Source: an uncultured Erythrobacter sp.
GTDB lineage: Bacteria > Pseudomonadota > Alphaproteobacteria > Sphingomonadales > Sphingomonadaceae
Assembly (NCBI GenBank): GCA_947495695.1
Contig: CANLZP010000002.1
Span: 186,001 to 250,000 of the forward strand
DNA: 64,000 bases
Direction of reading: 5' to 3'
In this document: one piece after another, positions 9,221-17,856 of the stretch
How positions within the stretch are numbered: the first letter of the stretch is position 1
How the letters are laid out: each line of letters opens with the position of its first letter
Notes under the pieces: model-generated
Seen by the model: the letters and a program-made list of their open reading frames with translations, nothing else
The model's database searches: none
Told to the model about the DNA's origin: nothing
Translations under genes and position numbers: made by a program

Positions 9221-9616
9221 ATGGCTATGACTGATCCCCTGGGTGATATGCTCACCCGTATCCGCAACGGACAGCAGGCAAAGAAGGACTCCGTCCTTTC
9301 GCCCGCCTCTACGCTGCGTGCAAACGTCCTCGAAGTGCTTCAGCGCGAAGGCTACATCCGTGGCTATTCCGCTGACGAGAGTGGCAAGCACCCTGCGCTG
9401 CGGATTGAACTGAAATATTTCGAAGGCGAACCAGCGATCAAATTCGTTGCTCGCGTCTCCAAGCCTGGCCGCCGCGTCTATTCGGGTTCGAAAGAACTTC
9501 CGACGGTTCGCAACGGCCTGGGTATCACCATCGTATCGACCCCTAAGGGTGTGCTTTCAGACAATGAAGCACGCGCTGAGAACGTCGGTGGCGAAGTGCT
9601 AGCGGAGGTGTTCTGA
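9221..9616 (+). CDS. rpsH: 30S ribosomal protein S8
   Basis: The 131-residue product starts [18 protein letters not shown] and ends with the S8 motif [28 protein letters not shown] second ATG at 9227 would give MTDPLGDML and cannot be excluded. S8 binds the central 16S domain; in E. coli it also represses the spc operon at the rplE mRNA. The stop overlaps rplF by one base (TGATG). Confidence 0.97.
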   Translation: MAMTDPLGDMLTRIRNGQQAKKDSVLSPASTLRANVLEVLQREGYIRGYSADESGKHPALRIELKYFEGEPAIKFVARVSKPGRRVYSGSKELPTVRNGLGITIVSTPKGVLSDNEARAENVGGEVLAEVF

Positions 9617-10149
9617 TGAGCCGTATTGGCAAGAAACCAGTCGCCATTCCTGGCGGCGTAACCGCTTCGATCGAAGAAGGTGTTCTGACAGTGAAGGGCC
9701 CTAAGGGCACGCTCACTCTCGGTCTGTCCGACTTCATCGATTACAAGGTTGAAGGTGACGAGATCCAGGTCAATCCTGCCAACGACACCAAGCAAGCGCG
9801 CTCTTACTGGGGCATGCAACGCACGCTGGTATCGAATTTGGTTGAAGGCGTGACCGACGGTTTTTCGAAGACGTTGGAAATTTCCGGCGTTGGTTATCGT
9901 GCCAAGGCGCAGGGCAAGACATTGAACTTGCAGCTGGGCTTCAGCCACGATGTTAACATCGACGTGCCGGAAGGCATCGAAGTTAAAACACCTGATCAGA
10001 CAACTGTGATCATCAGCGGAATTGACAAGCAGGCCGTGGGCCAGCTTGCCGCAGAGATCCGCCGCTGGCGCAAGCCCGAGCCGTACAAAGGCAAGGGCAT
10101 CAAGTACCAGGGCGAATATGTCTTCCGCAAGGAAGGGAAGAAGAAGTAA
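9616..10149 (+). CDS. rplF: 50S ribosomal protein L6
   Basis: The 177-residue product has two tandem L6 domains and the C-terminal signature [20 protein letters not shown]6 binds 23S helix 97 near the sarcin-ricin loop. It begins on the last base of rpsH, and rplR starts one base after its stop. Confidence 0.98.
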   Translation: MSRIGKKPVAIPGGVTASIEEGVLTVKGPKGTLTLGLSDFIDYKVEGDEIQVNPANDTKQARSYWGMQRTLVSNLVEGVTDGFSKTLEISGVGYRAKAQGKTLNLQLGFSHDVNIDVPEGIEVKTPDQTTVIISGIDKQAVGQLAAEIRRWRKPEPYKGKGIKYQGEYVFRKEGKKK

Positions 10150-10150
10150 G

Positions 10151-10495
10151 ATGGCAAAGCTTTCTCTCTTTGAACGTCGCCGTCGCCGGGTCCGTACTGC
10201 ATTGCGCAGCCGCGGTGGTGACCGTCCCCGTTTGTCGGTGCACCGCACTGGCCGTCATATCTATGCACAGATCATCGACGATGCAGGTGGCCGTACGGTC
10301 GCTGCTGCCTCGACGTTGGGTGGCAAGAGCTCTGGCGCCAATCTCGATGCCGCTGCAAAGGTAGGCAAAGATATTGCCGCTGCTGCCAAGAAGGCCGGCG
10401 TGACGACTGTCGTGTTTGATCGCGGCGGGTTCCTATTCCATGGTCGCGTGAAAGCGCTGGCCGATGCCGCTCGCGAAGGCGGGCTGGAGTTCTGA
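10151..10495 (+). CDS. rplR: 50S ribosomal protein L18
   Basis: I start at the ATG at 10151, one base after rplF, where the product begins [19 protein letters not shown]. Longer in-frame reading lies inside rplF. The 114-residue product shows [20 protein letters not shown] and [23 protein letters not shown], typical of L18, which binds 5S rRNA with L5. Its stop overlaps the rpsE start by one base. Confidence 0.97.
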   Translation: MAKLSLFERRRRRVRTALRSRGGDRPRLSVHRTGRHIYAQIIDDAGGRTVAAASTLGGKSSGANLDAAAKVGKDIAAAAKKAGVTTVVFDRGGFLFHGRVKALADAAREGGLEF

Positions 10496-11370
10496 TGATG
10501 GCTGAAGACAAGAAAACACCAGAAGCCGAAACCGAGACGCCTGAAACGGCTGCTCCTGAAGCTGCTGCCGCTCCTGAAGCCAAGGCTGAAGAAGCCAAAG
10601 CAGAAGCAGAAGTTCCAGCGGTTGCTGAAACGCCCTCAGAAGCTGCTGACGCACAGTCGGCCGCTAGTGGTGAGCCAGGCAAGCCTGCTGAAGCGCCTGC
10701 TGCTGAAAAGCCGCAGCAACGCGATGCTCGCGGTGGTGGCCGCGGCCGTGGTGGCAACAACCAAGGCGGTGGCCCCAACAATCGTGGTGGTCGTGGTGGC
10801 CGTGATAACCGTCGCGGTGGACGCCAGGAAGAAGATGATGGCATCATCGAAAAGCTGGTTCACATCAACCGCGTCTCCAAGACGGTTAAGGGTGGTAAGC
10901 GCTTCGGCTTTGCTGCGCTGGTCGTCGTAGGCGATGGTTCGGGCCGCGTTGGTTTTGGTCACGGCAAGGCACGCGAAGTGCCTGAAGCGATCACCAAGGC
11001 AACTGCTGCTGCTCGCAAGAAGATGATCCGTGTTCCTTTGAAAGAAGGCCGCACGCTGCATCATGATGTGAACGGCCGCTTTGGTGCCGGCAAGGTTACT
11101 GTTCGTACCGCACCAGCTGGTACCGGCATCATCGCCGGTGGCCCAATGCGTGCTGTGTTCGAAAGCCTGGGCGTTGCTGACGTTGTGACCAAATCGGTCG
11201 GTACGTCGAACCCCTATAACATGATCCGCGCTACGTTTGACGCGTTGACCAACCAGACTTCACCGAAGTCTGTTGCTCAGCGTCGCGGCAAGAAGGTCGC
11301 AGACCTGCTTGGGCGTGGTGGCGCAACCGAGGTTGAGGCAGAAGCCGACGCCGCAGCGATTGTGGAGTAA
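10495..11370 (+). CDS. rpsE: 30S ribosomal protein S5 with long Ala/Glu and RGG-rich N-terminal extension
   Basis: The S5 core begins around residue 115 ([20 protein letters not shown]) and continues with the family motifs [17 protein letters not shown] and [16 protein letters not shown], ending with a short acidic tail. The 291 residues far exceed the usual 165-175. The first 80 residues are Ala/Glu/Pro-rich and of low complexity. Residues 80-112 are an Arg-Gly tract ([25 protein letters not shown]) resembling eukaryotic RGG RNA-binding boxes. Two adjacent ATG codons (10495 and 10498) could start it; the first overlaps rplR. S5 governs decoding fidelity at the mRNA entry. The role of the extension is unknown to me. 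Confidence 0.96.
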   Translation: MMAEDKKTPEAETETPETAAPEAAAAPEAKAEEAKAEAEVPAVAETPSEAADAQSAASGEPGKPAEAPAAEKPQQRDARGGGRGRGGNNQGGGPNNRGGRGGRDNRRGGRQEEDDGIIEKLVHINRVSKTVKGGKRFGFAALVVVGDGSGRVGFGHGKAREVPEAITKATAAARKKMIRVPLKEGRTLHHDVNGRFGAGKVTVRTAPAGTGIIAGGPMRAVFESLGVADVVTKSVGTSNPYNMIRATFDALTNQTSPKSVAQRRGKKVADLLGRGGATEVEAEADAAAIVE

Positions 11371-11375
11371 GATCA

Positions 11376-11561
11376 ATGGCCGGTAAAAAAACTATCAAGC
11401 TCAAGCAGATCGGTTCTGCCATCCGCCGTCCTGAAGGACAGCGGCAAATCCTGATCGGATTGGGTCTGAACAAGATGAACAAAGTGGTCGTTCGCCAGGA
11501 CACTCCAGAGGTACGCGGCGCCGTCGCCAAAGTACCGCATCTGGTTGCGGTGATCGACTAA
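11376..11561 (+). CDS. rpmD: 50S ribosomal protein L30
   Basis: The 61-residue product contains [27 protein letters not shown], the L30 signature, and matches the family length of about 60. It starts 5 bases after rpsE. A terminator-like hairpin follows before rplO, which is unusual inside the spc operon. Confidence 0.97.
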   Translation: MAGKKTIKLKQIGSAIRRPEGQRQILIGLGLNKMNKVVVRQDTPEVRGAVAKVPHLVAVID

Positions 11562-11575
11562 TTCACAAGACAAGG

Positions 11576-11611
11576 GTGGCTCGGGCAATGATCCCGGGCC
11601 ACTCGATTTTT
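11576..11611 (+). terminator. Terminator-like hairpin between rpmD and rplO
   Basis: GTGGC-T-CGGG (11576-11585) pairs with CCCG-G-GCCAC (11593-11602) around a 7-base loop, with one T-G wobble. TTTTT follows at 11607-11611 after four other bases. It could be a partial terminator that lowers rplO-secY-adk expression relative to the upstream genes, or an antitermination point. Confidence 0.55.
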
Positions 11612-11642
11612 AGCGCGAACAAAAGCGAAAGCGAGTGCAGAC

Positions 11643-12134
11643 ATGAAACTTAATGAAATCCGTGACAATGAAGGCGCCCGTAAAGGACGTATGCGCAAGG
11701 GCCGTGGTATCGGTTCGGGCAAAGGTAAGACTGCCGCACGCGGCCAGAAGGGTCAGAAGGCTCGTTCAGGCGTAGCGATCAAAGGCTTTGAAGGCGGCCA
11801 GATGCCACTTCACATGCGTCTTCCTAAGCGCGGCTTCAACAATCCGTTTGGCAAGGATTTTGCCGAAGTGAACATTGGCATGGTTCAGAAATGGATCGAC
11901 GCCAAGAAGCTGGACGGCAAGAAAGATATCACCGAAGACGCTCTGCGTGCATGCGGTCTGGCCCGTGGCGGCAAAGATGGCGTTCGGTTGCTGGGCAAGG
12001 GCGAGATCAAGGCCAAGGCCAAGTTCGTCGTTGCTGGTGCCACCAAGGGTGCCATCGCAGCGGTTGAAAAGGCCGGCGGTAGCGTCGAAGTGACGGCTCC
12101 TAAGAAAGCTGAAACGGCTGAAAAATCTGACTAA
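11643..12134 (+). CDS. rplO: 50S ribosomal protein L15
   Basis: The 163-residue product has [37 protein letters not shown] and [17 protein letters not shown] in its N-terminal half, the L15 signatures, and a Lys/Ala-rich C-terminal tail. L15 binds late in 50S assembly. It is separated from rpmD by 81 bases holding a terminator-like hairpin and from secY by 105 bases holding another hairpin. Confidence 0.97.
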   Translation: MKLNEIRDNEGARKGRMRKGRGIGSGKGKTAARGQKGQKARSGVAIKGFEGGQMPLHMRLPKRGFNNPFGKDFAEVNIGMVQKWIDAKKLDGKKDITEDALRACGLARGGKDGVRLLGKGEIKAKAKFVVAGATKGAIAAVEKAGGSVEVTAPKKAETAEKSD

Positions 12135-12146
12135 ATAGAAAAAGCC

Positions 12147-12181
12147 GGGGGCAGGGGTTCGACATTAGGGCTCCTGCTCCC
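12147..12181 (+). other. Hairpin between rplO and secY
   Basis: GGGGGCAGG (12147-12155) can pair with CCTGCTCCC (12173-12181), a nine-pair stem with one G-T wobble. No T run follows, so it is not a standard intrinsic terminator; it may stabilise the transcript end or modulate secY expression. Confidence 0.35.
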
Positions 12182-12239
12182 TATCTATCCTGTCTAAGCC
12201 GGACGGGACCGGTTGCAAGCTAGGATCGACACACGGACA

Positions 12240-13604
12240 ATGGCATCACGCGCCGACAACATCGCGAGCAATATGAGTCTCGCCAATTTCTCCAAGGCCA
12301 CCGAGCTGCGGCAACGCATCTGGTTCACCATCGGTGCGCTGATTGTATTCCGCTTCCTCAGTTTTATTCCGCTGCCGGGGGTTAACCCGCTGGTATTGCA
12401 GGATCTGGCTGAACTGGGCCGTGGCGGCATTTTGGACCTGTTCAACACATTTTCGGGCGGCAGCCTTGAGCGGATGAGCCTCATCGCGCTCGGCGTCATG
12501 CCCTATATTACAGCCTCGATCGTGGTGCAGATGGCCTCGGCCTTGCACCCAACACTGGCGGCGCTGAAGAAAGAAGGCGCCACCGGTCGGCAAAAACTGA
12601 ACCAATACACCCGTTACGGCACAGTGTTCCTGTGCGCGATTCAGGGCTGGTTCTTGGCCTCTGGCCTTGAAAGCTTTGGTGCACAAAGCGGCATTCAAGC
12701 GGTGGTTGACCCGGGCTATATGTTCCGCGTTGGCGCTGTGATCAGTCTGGTCGGCGGAACCATGTTCCTGCTGTGGCTGGGCGAGCAGATCACCAGTCGC
12801 GGGATTGGTAATGGCGTTTCACTGATCATCATGGCGGGCATCGTTGCCCAGTTCCCGACCTTTACCGCGAACCTGTTTGAAGGTGGCCGGACCGGCTCTA
12901 TCGCGCCCAGCATCATCATCTTCTTTATCGTGATGGTGGTTGGCCTGATTGTGCTGATTTCGTTTGTGGAGCGAGCCCAGCGAAGGCTGCTGATCCAATA
13001 TCCCAAGCGAGCCACGCAGCGCGGCATGATGCAGGCGGATCGCTCGCACCTTCCGCTTAAGCTGAACACCGCCGGTGTTATTCCGCCAATCTTTGCAAGT
13101 TCGTTGCTGCTGCTGCCGCTGACCATCACGCAGTTTGCCGGCAATTCGGTTGATACCGAAAGCGGCGTGGGCGGTGTGATCGTTACGCTCAACCAATATC
13201 TGGCCCACGGTCAGCCGCTGTATATGCTGCTGTATGGCATCGGGATTGTGTTCTTCTGCTTCTTCTACACAGCCGTGGTCTTCAACCCTGAAGAAACGGC
13301 CGAAAATTTGAAGAAGAATGGTGGCTTTATTCCGGGCATCCGTCCGGGCAAACGAACATCAGATTATCTCGATTACGTCCTGACCCGGATTACCGTGGTG
13401 GGTGCGATCTATCTGACCTTCGTCTGCGTGGTACCGGAATATATGATTGCCCAAACCGGCATTCCCTTGTTCCTGGGCGGCACCAGCCTGTTGATTGTGG
13501 TCAATGTGACAGTTGATACGATCAGCCAAGTGCAGTCACATTTGCTGGCGCACCAATATGGTGACCTGATCAAAAAAGCGAAACTGAAAGGCCGGACGCG
13601 CTAA
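12240..13604 (+). CDS. secY: Preprotein translocase subunit SecY
   Basis: SecY is the channel subunit of the Sec translocon in the inner membrane. I start at the ATG at 12240 (MASRADNIASNMSLANFSKA), where alphaproteobacterial SecY proteins begin; the frame is open to a TTG at 12213 but without family support or a clear ribosome binding site. The 454-residue product has the expected ten hydrophobic segments, the early FIPLPGVNP motif, the plug region GGSLERMSLIALGVMPYITASI and the C-terminal PGKRTSDYLDYVLTRIT. It is the last secretion gene of the spc operon, followed by adk. Confidence 0.97.
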   Translation: MASRADNIASNMSLANFSKATELRQRIWFTIGALIVFRFLSFIPLPGVNPLVLQDLAELGRGGILDLFNTFSGGSLERMSLIALGVMPYITASIVVQMASALHPTLAALKKEGATGRQKLNQYTRYGTVFLCAIQGWFLASGLESFGAQSGIQAVVDPGYMFRVGAVISLVGGTMFLLWLGEQITSRGIGNGVSLIIMAGIVAQFPTFTANLFEGGRTGSIAPSIIIFFIVMVVGLIVLISFVERAQRRLLIQYPKRATQRGMMQADRSHLPLKLNTAGVIPPIFASSLLLLPLTITQFAGNSVDTESGVGGVIVTLNQYLAHGQPLYMLLYGIGIVFFCFFYTAVVFNPEETAENLKKNGGFIPGIRPGKRTSDYLDYVLTRITVVGAIYLTFVCVVPEYMIAQTGIPLFLGGTSLLIVVNVTVDTISQVQSHLLAHQYGDLIKKAKLKGRTR

Positions 13605-13637
13605 TTCAGCGTTCCGCAACTGGGGTAGGCAAGCTTC

Positions 13638-14282
13638 ATGAATATCATTCTTCTTGGCCCTCCGGGTGCTGGTAAGGGAACTCAGAGTGCTCGCCTGGTT
13701 GAAAACCACGGCATGAAGCAGCTTTCAACAGGGGACATGTTGCGGGCCGCGGTAAAGGCGGAAACGCCTACCGGACTCAAGGTCAAGTCGATCATGGAAG
13801 CCGGCGATCTGGTCAGCGAAGAAATCGTCTCGGCGCTCATCTCTGACGAGTTGTCCGCCATGGGCGACGATGTAGGCGCCATTTTCGATGGCTACCCTCG
13901 CACAGAAGCGCAAGCGCATGCGTTGGACGGCATTCTGGAAAAGCACGGACGCACGCTGGATCATGTGATCGAGCTGGCAGTTGATGTAGACGCCTTGGTG
14001 GAACGCATCACGGGCCGTTATTCATGCGCCAATTGCGGCACGCTGTATCATGACACGGCCAATGTTCCTGCTCAGGATGGTGTATGCGATACCTGCGGCT
14101 CGACCGAGTTCAAGCGTCGCCCAGACGATAATGAGGAAACCGTGCGCAACCGCATGGCACTCTATCGTGACGAAACAGCCCCAATCTTGCCGGGTTATGA
14201 AGCGCGCGGCATTGTGACGCGGGTGGATGGCATGGCCAGCATTGATGACGTGACCGATAAGATCAGCGCCATCATCAGCTGA
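13638..14282 (+). CDS. adk: Adenylate kinase with zinc-type lid
   Basis: The enzyme interconverts ATP plus AMP and two ADP in the cytoplasm. The 214-residue product has the P-loop GPPGAGKGT at residues 7-15, the AMP-site QLSTGDMLR, and DGYPRT. Its long lid contains CANC at about 133-136 and CDTC at about 154-157, a four-cysteine zinc site found in Gram-positive and many alphaproteobacterial enzymes but absent from E. coli. The gene follows secY by 33 bases, as in many spc operons. Confidence 0.97.
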   Translation: MNIILLGPPGAGKGTQSARLVENHGMKQLSTGDMLRAAVKAETPTGLKVKSIMEAGDLVSEEIVSALISDELSAMGDDVGAIFDGYPRTEAQAHALDGILEKHGRTLDHVIELAVDVDALVERITGRYSCANCGTLYHDTANVPAQDGVCDTCGSTEFKRRPDDNEETVRNRMALYRDETAPILPGYEARGIVTRVDGMASIDDVTDKISAIIS

Positions 14283-14397
14283 TCGCGCGATCTGTTGGCG
14301 TCGGCGGTTTGACCGACGGAAAATGCATTTCACATTATTGGCGCTTTATCGCAGTCTTGCGATGGCTTAGAACCGTCTCCGTAAAGAGGGGATCGGT

Positions 14398-15138
14398 ATG
14401 CTACGTTTAATTGCTGCATTGCGAACGGCCGGGCTGGCTTTGGCCGGATTGGTGTTTGCTCAACCTTTGGCAGCAGAAGTTGTCAAAGCCGACGATGATG
14501 GCTTTGTCACACGCGAAATCGCAGTTGTAGAGGCTGCGCCCAAGCAGGTTTGGCTGACGCTGATTTCTCCTGCTAAATGGTGGAATTCTGGCCACACATG
14601 GTCAGGCGATGCCGCCAATCTGACCATCAGGCCGCAGGCCGGTGGGTGCTTTTGCGAAAAGATACCCGAAGATCCCAACCCTGACCGGATCACCTTGGAA
14701 GGCAGCGTAGAGCACATGCGTGTGGTCCATGCTTTCCCCGAACGAGCATTGCGGATGCAGGGCGCCTTGGGGCCGTTGCAAAGCGAGGCAGCCACAGGCG
14801 TGCTGACGGTGGCCTTGGCTGAAACGGAAACCGGCGACACCACCATTGTGTGGGAATATGTGGTGGGCGGCTATATGCGCTATGACGTGCCGACCATCTC
14901 CAAGGCGGTGGATGGGGTGATGACCCAGCAGTTGAATGGCTTGGCCAAATTGCTGGGCCGGGTTGACCCACCTGCAACCGCTGAACCGGCGCCTGAGCCT
15001 GCGCCTGAGCCTGCGCCTGAAGCTGAGGCAGAGCAGGGCGATGAAGCTGCCCAAGATGCCGCGCCGTCTGATGCAAAATCGGACCGGGAGCGTAGTCTAG
15101 AAGACGCGGTGAACGCATTGGCAGACGAGGATAGCTAG
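14398..15138 (+). CDS. Exported SRPBCC (START-like) domain protein with proline-rich tail
   Basis: The 246-residue product has a signal peptide of about 27 residues ending near PLAA. Then comes a START/SRPBCC-like domain with VEAAPKQVWLTLISPAKWWNSGHTW and a C-terminal helix region (TISKAVDGVMTQQLNGLAKLLGR), which resembles Aha1-like SRPBCC proteins. The ligand is unknown. The last 50 residues are a low-complexity APEPAPEP repeat and an acidic stretch. It starts behind an AGAGGGG ribosome binding site. Its place between adk and gdhA, inside the ribosomal cluster, is unusual. Confidence 0.7.
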   Translation: MLRLIAALRTAGLALAGLVFAQPLAAEVVKADDDGFVTREIAVVEAAPKQVWLTLISPAKWWNSGHTWSGDAANLTIRPQAGGCFCEKIPEDPNPDRITLEGSVEHMRVVHAFPERALRMQGALGPLQSEAATGVLTVALAETETGDTTIVWEYVVGGYMRYDVPTISKAVDGVMTQQLNGLAKLLGRVDPPATAEPAPEPAPEPAPEAEAEQGDEAAQDAAPSDAKSDRERSLEDAVNALADEDS

Positions 15139-15213
15139 ACCGTCCTCGGCTCAAATTCGGAACGAACACCGTTCTCTAGGATTGATCTTACGCAGTCCTA
15201 GGAGAGAATTATT

Positions 15214-16581
15214 ATGGCCATTTCAGATCACGTCGACCTTTCAACCTTTATGGAAGGGGTCAAAAAACGGAATCCGGGGCAAACCGAATTTATCCAGGCG
15301 GTGCAAGAGGTCTCTCAAGACGTCTTTGAATTCATTGACGACAAAGAGGAATATCACGAAGCGCAAATCCTGCGCCGGATTGCAGAACCCGACCGCGTGG
15401 TTTCATTCCGCGTTTGCTGGGAAGACGACAATCACAATATCCGCGTTCAGCGCGGTTGGCGGGTGCAAAATAACAACGCGATCGGCCCGTATAAGGGCGG
15501 CATTCGATTTCACCCGACTGTAACGGAAAGCGTTTTGAAGTTTCTGGCGTTTGAACAAACCTTCAAGAATTCGCTTACCGGCCTGCCCATGGGCGGGGCC
15601 AAGGGTGGCTCCAACTTCAACCCTAGCGGCAAATCTGACAGCGAAGTCATGCGGTTTTGCCAGAGCTTCATGACCGAGCTTTACCGCCATATCGGGCCGG
15701 ATACTGATGTTCCGGCGGGCGACATCGGCGTCGGGTCGCGCGAAATTGGCTATATGTTCGGGCAGTATAAACGCATCACCAATCGGTGGGAGGGCGTGCT
15801 GACCGGCAAGGCCATCGAATATGGCGGGTCACAAATGCGACCGGAGGCAACGGGCTATGGCGCGGTGTATTTTCTGCAGAATATGCTGCAGCATGCGGGC
15901 GAGGACATCGAAGGAAAGACCTCGCTGATCTCTGGTTCTGGCAATGTGGCGACCCATGCGGCTGAAAAGATCACTCAACTGGGTGGCAAGGTGCTGACAA
16001 TGTCGGATTCTGACGGGTTTGTGCACGATCCCGACGGTATTGATCAGGAAAAGATTGATTGGATTAAGCGTCTCAAGAATGAACGGCGGGGCCGCATCAG
16101 CGAATATGTCGACCATTTCACAGATGCCACGTTCCACCAAGGCAAACGACCATGGAATGTGTCCGCTGACCTGGCATTGCCCTGTGCAACGCAGAACGAA
16201 CTCAACGAAGATGAAGCCAAAGCGCTTGTAACCGACGGGGTGATCGCAGTGTCCGAGGGGGCGAATATGCCCACCACTCTGGAGGGTGTGAAAGTCTTTC
16301 AAGATGCCAAGATCATGTATGGCCCCGGCAAGGCCGCTAATGCTGGTGGTGTGGCCGTATCCGGTCTCGAAATGAGCCAGAATTCGGAACGGATAAGTTG
16401 GAATCAGGAAAAGCTCGGGGATATGCTGACGAACTTGATGGAAGACATTCACGATAAATGTGTCGAGTATGGCGAAGAGGGCAAGCGAGATGGCCAGCCA
16501 TCGATAAACTACGTCAAGGGCGCCAATATTGCCGGTTTCAAAAAGGTGGCCGACGCCATGCTGGCGTTTGGCGTGGTCTGA
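15214..16581 (+). CDS. gdhA: NADP-type glutamate dehydrogenase
   Basis: The 455-residue product is a hexameric-type glutamate dehydrogenase that makes glutamate from 2-oxoglutarate and ammonia. It has the substrate-binding stretch GPYKGGIRFHP and the active-site lysine region LPMGGAKGGSNF near residues 125-137, followed by DVPAGDIGVG, and a Rossmann domain with SGSGNVATHAAEKI. The length of about 450 and the motif set fit the NADP-dependent biosynthetic class (NADP preference inferred). A TAGGAGAG ribosome binding site precedes the ATG. It lies alone between the SRPBCC gene and rpsM; 2-oxoglutarate links it metabolically to the suc cluster downstream. Confidence 0.93.
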   Translation: MAISDHVDLSTFMEGVKKRNPGQTEFIQAVQEVSQDVFEFIDDKEEYHEAQILRRIAEPDRVVSFRVCWEDDNHNIRVQRGWRVQNNNAIGPYKGGIRFHPTVTESVLKFLAFEQTFKNSLTGLPMGGAKGGSNFNPSGKSDSEVMRFCQSFMTELYRHIGPDTDVPAGDIGVGSREIGYMFGQYKRITNRWEGVLTGKAIEYGGSQMRPEATGYGAVYFLQNMLQHAGEDIEGKTSLISGSGNVATHAAEKITQLGGKVLTMSDSDGFVHDPDGIDQEKIDWIKRLKNERRGRISEYVDHFTDATFHQGKRPWNVSADLALPCATQNELNEDEAKALVTDGVIAVSEGANMPTTLEGVKVFQDAKIMYGPGKAANAGGVAVSGLEMSQNSERISWNQEKLGDMLTNLMEDIHDKCVEYGEEGKRDGQPSINYVKGANIAGFKKVADAMLAFGVV

Positions 16582-16924
16582 ATCTGCAAAGCTAGTGGTT
16601 GGCTTAAAGCTGGACGGACAACGCCGTTTTGACGCTGCACCGATGATAGTGTAAAACGCAGGTGTATTTGAGCCGACGCGCCCCATATGGGAGCGCACGG
16701 TGTTTGGTGTGCGCTTGACTGTTGACGTGGAGACAGAATCACCTTAAGCGCCCGCTCTATTCGACACGTTCGATCCGAGTCCGGCAGGCGAGTGCCTTTT
16801 GTGCGCGCCATCCGGGCTTTTGCCATTTCAGCATCAGGCTGTGTGGCTGGACGCGTCAACTAACCGCTATGAGATAAGGGCGCTTGGCCGAAAGGCTAAT
16901 CCCTTGTGGAGCATGGAGAAGTAA
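16582..16924 (+). other. 343-base spacer between gdhA and rpsM (alpha-operon leader)
   Basis: No ORF or tRNA is visible. The interval holds a palindrome, GCGC-CCCATATGGG-A-GCGC, at 16678-16696, which might be a protein site or the gdhA transcript end although no T run follows. A TTGACT-like -35 element lies near 16713, and a GNRA-capped hairpin lies just before rpsM. The alpha-operon promoter is probably here, but I cannot place a convincing -10. Confidence 0.4.
16876..16905 (+). promoter_or_regulatory. GNRA-capped hairpin upstream of rpsM
   Basis: TTGGCC (16884-16889) and GGCTAA (16894-16899) close a GAAA tetraloop, and AAGGG (16876-16880) pairs with CCCTT (16901-16905) outside it. The element ends 19 bases before the rpsM GTG. 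In E. coli S4 represses the alpha operon through a pseudoknot at this point, so an analogous role is possible but not shown. Confidence 0.45.
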
Positions 16925-17293
16925 GTGGCTCGTATTGCTGGGGTAAATCTCCCTACAAACAAGCGCGTAATTATCGCGCTTACCTATATCCACGGAATTG
17001 GTCGCACGACCGCTGTGGCAATCGCCGACAAGCTCGGTATCGATCATTCGCGCCGGATTCAGGATCTGACCGACGCGGAAGTCCTGCAAATTCGCGAAGC
17101 GATTGACGCCGACCTCACCGTGGAAGGCGATTTGCGTCGCAACACCGCGATGAACATCAAGCGTTTGATGGATCTGCGCTCCTACCGGGGTCTGCGCCAT
17201 CGTAACCAATTGCCTGTTCGCGGACAGCGCACGCACACCAACGCTCGTACCCGCAAGGGTAAGGCTAAGCCGATCGCAGGCAAGAAGAAGTAA
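16925..17293 (+). CDS. rpsM: 30S ribosomal protein S13
   Basis: The 122-residue product [26 protein letters not shown] is a typical S13, with [25 protein letters not shown] near the C-terminus that contacts the P-site tRNA and S19. The start codon is GTG behind a GGAG ribosome binding site. It opens the alpha operon, which here is separated from adk by two unrelated genes. The GTG start and upstream hairpin are consistent with translational control. Confidence 0.97.
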   Translation: MARIAGVNLPTNKRVIIALTYIHGIGRTTAVAIADKLGIDHSRRIQDLTDAEVLQIREAIDADLTVEGDLRRNTAMNIKRLMDLRSYRGLRHRNQLPVRGQRTHTNARTRKGKAKPIAGKKK

Positions 17294-17350
17294 GCGCGCT
17301 GTTGGCGCAAGCTTACACTCTCTTCTTCCAAGAAATAGGACACCATTAAC

Positions 17351-17740
17351 ATGGCACGCGAACCAGGTCGGGTTAGAAAACGCGACAAGAAAAATATCTC
17401 GAGCGGCGTTGCTCACATCAACGCTAGCTTTAACAACACAATGATCACCATCACCGATGCACAGGGCAATGCGATTAGCTGGTCCAGCGCGGGTACGATG
17501 GGCTTCAAAGGGAGCCGCAAGTCGACCCCTTATGCAGCTCAGGTTGCCGCTGATGATGCTGGCAAGAAGGCCGCCGAACACGGCGTCCGTACGCTGGAAG
17601 TTGAAGTGAAGGGCCCAGGCTCTGGTCGTGAGAGCGCATTGCGCGGTCTTGCAGCTGTTGGCTTTAACATTACATCGATCCGTGACGTTACGCCGATCCC
17701 GCATAACGGGGTTCGGCCGTCTAAACGTCGCCGCGTCTGA
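17351..17740 (+). CDS. rpsK: 30S ribosomal protein S11
   Basis: The 129-residue product has [18 protein letters not shown] and [20 protein letters not shown], ending with [20 protein letters not shown], the full S11 signature. S11 lies on the platform of the 30S subunit at the mRNA exit. It is 57 bases from rpsM and 116 bases from rpoA; rpsD is not in between, which is normal for alphaproteobacteria. Confidence 0.98.
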   Translation: MAREPGRVRKRDKKNISSGVAHINASFNNTMITITDAQGNAISWSSAGTMGFKGSRKSTPYAAQVAADDAGKKAAEHGVRTLEVEVKGPGSGRESALRGLAAVGFNITSIRDVTPIPHNGVRPSKRRRV

Positions 17741-17856
17741 TCTAAGCTGCTCGGCGGCCTTTGGGTCGTCGCCTCTGTGGACCGGACGTGCCTTAGCAGG
17801 TGCAACCGGTCTCGTCCGAATTTGAACACGCTACTATAGCGAATTAGGGGAAATCC

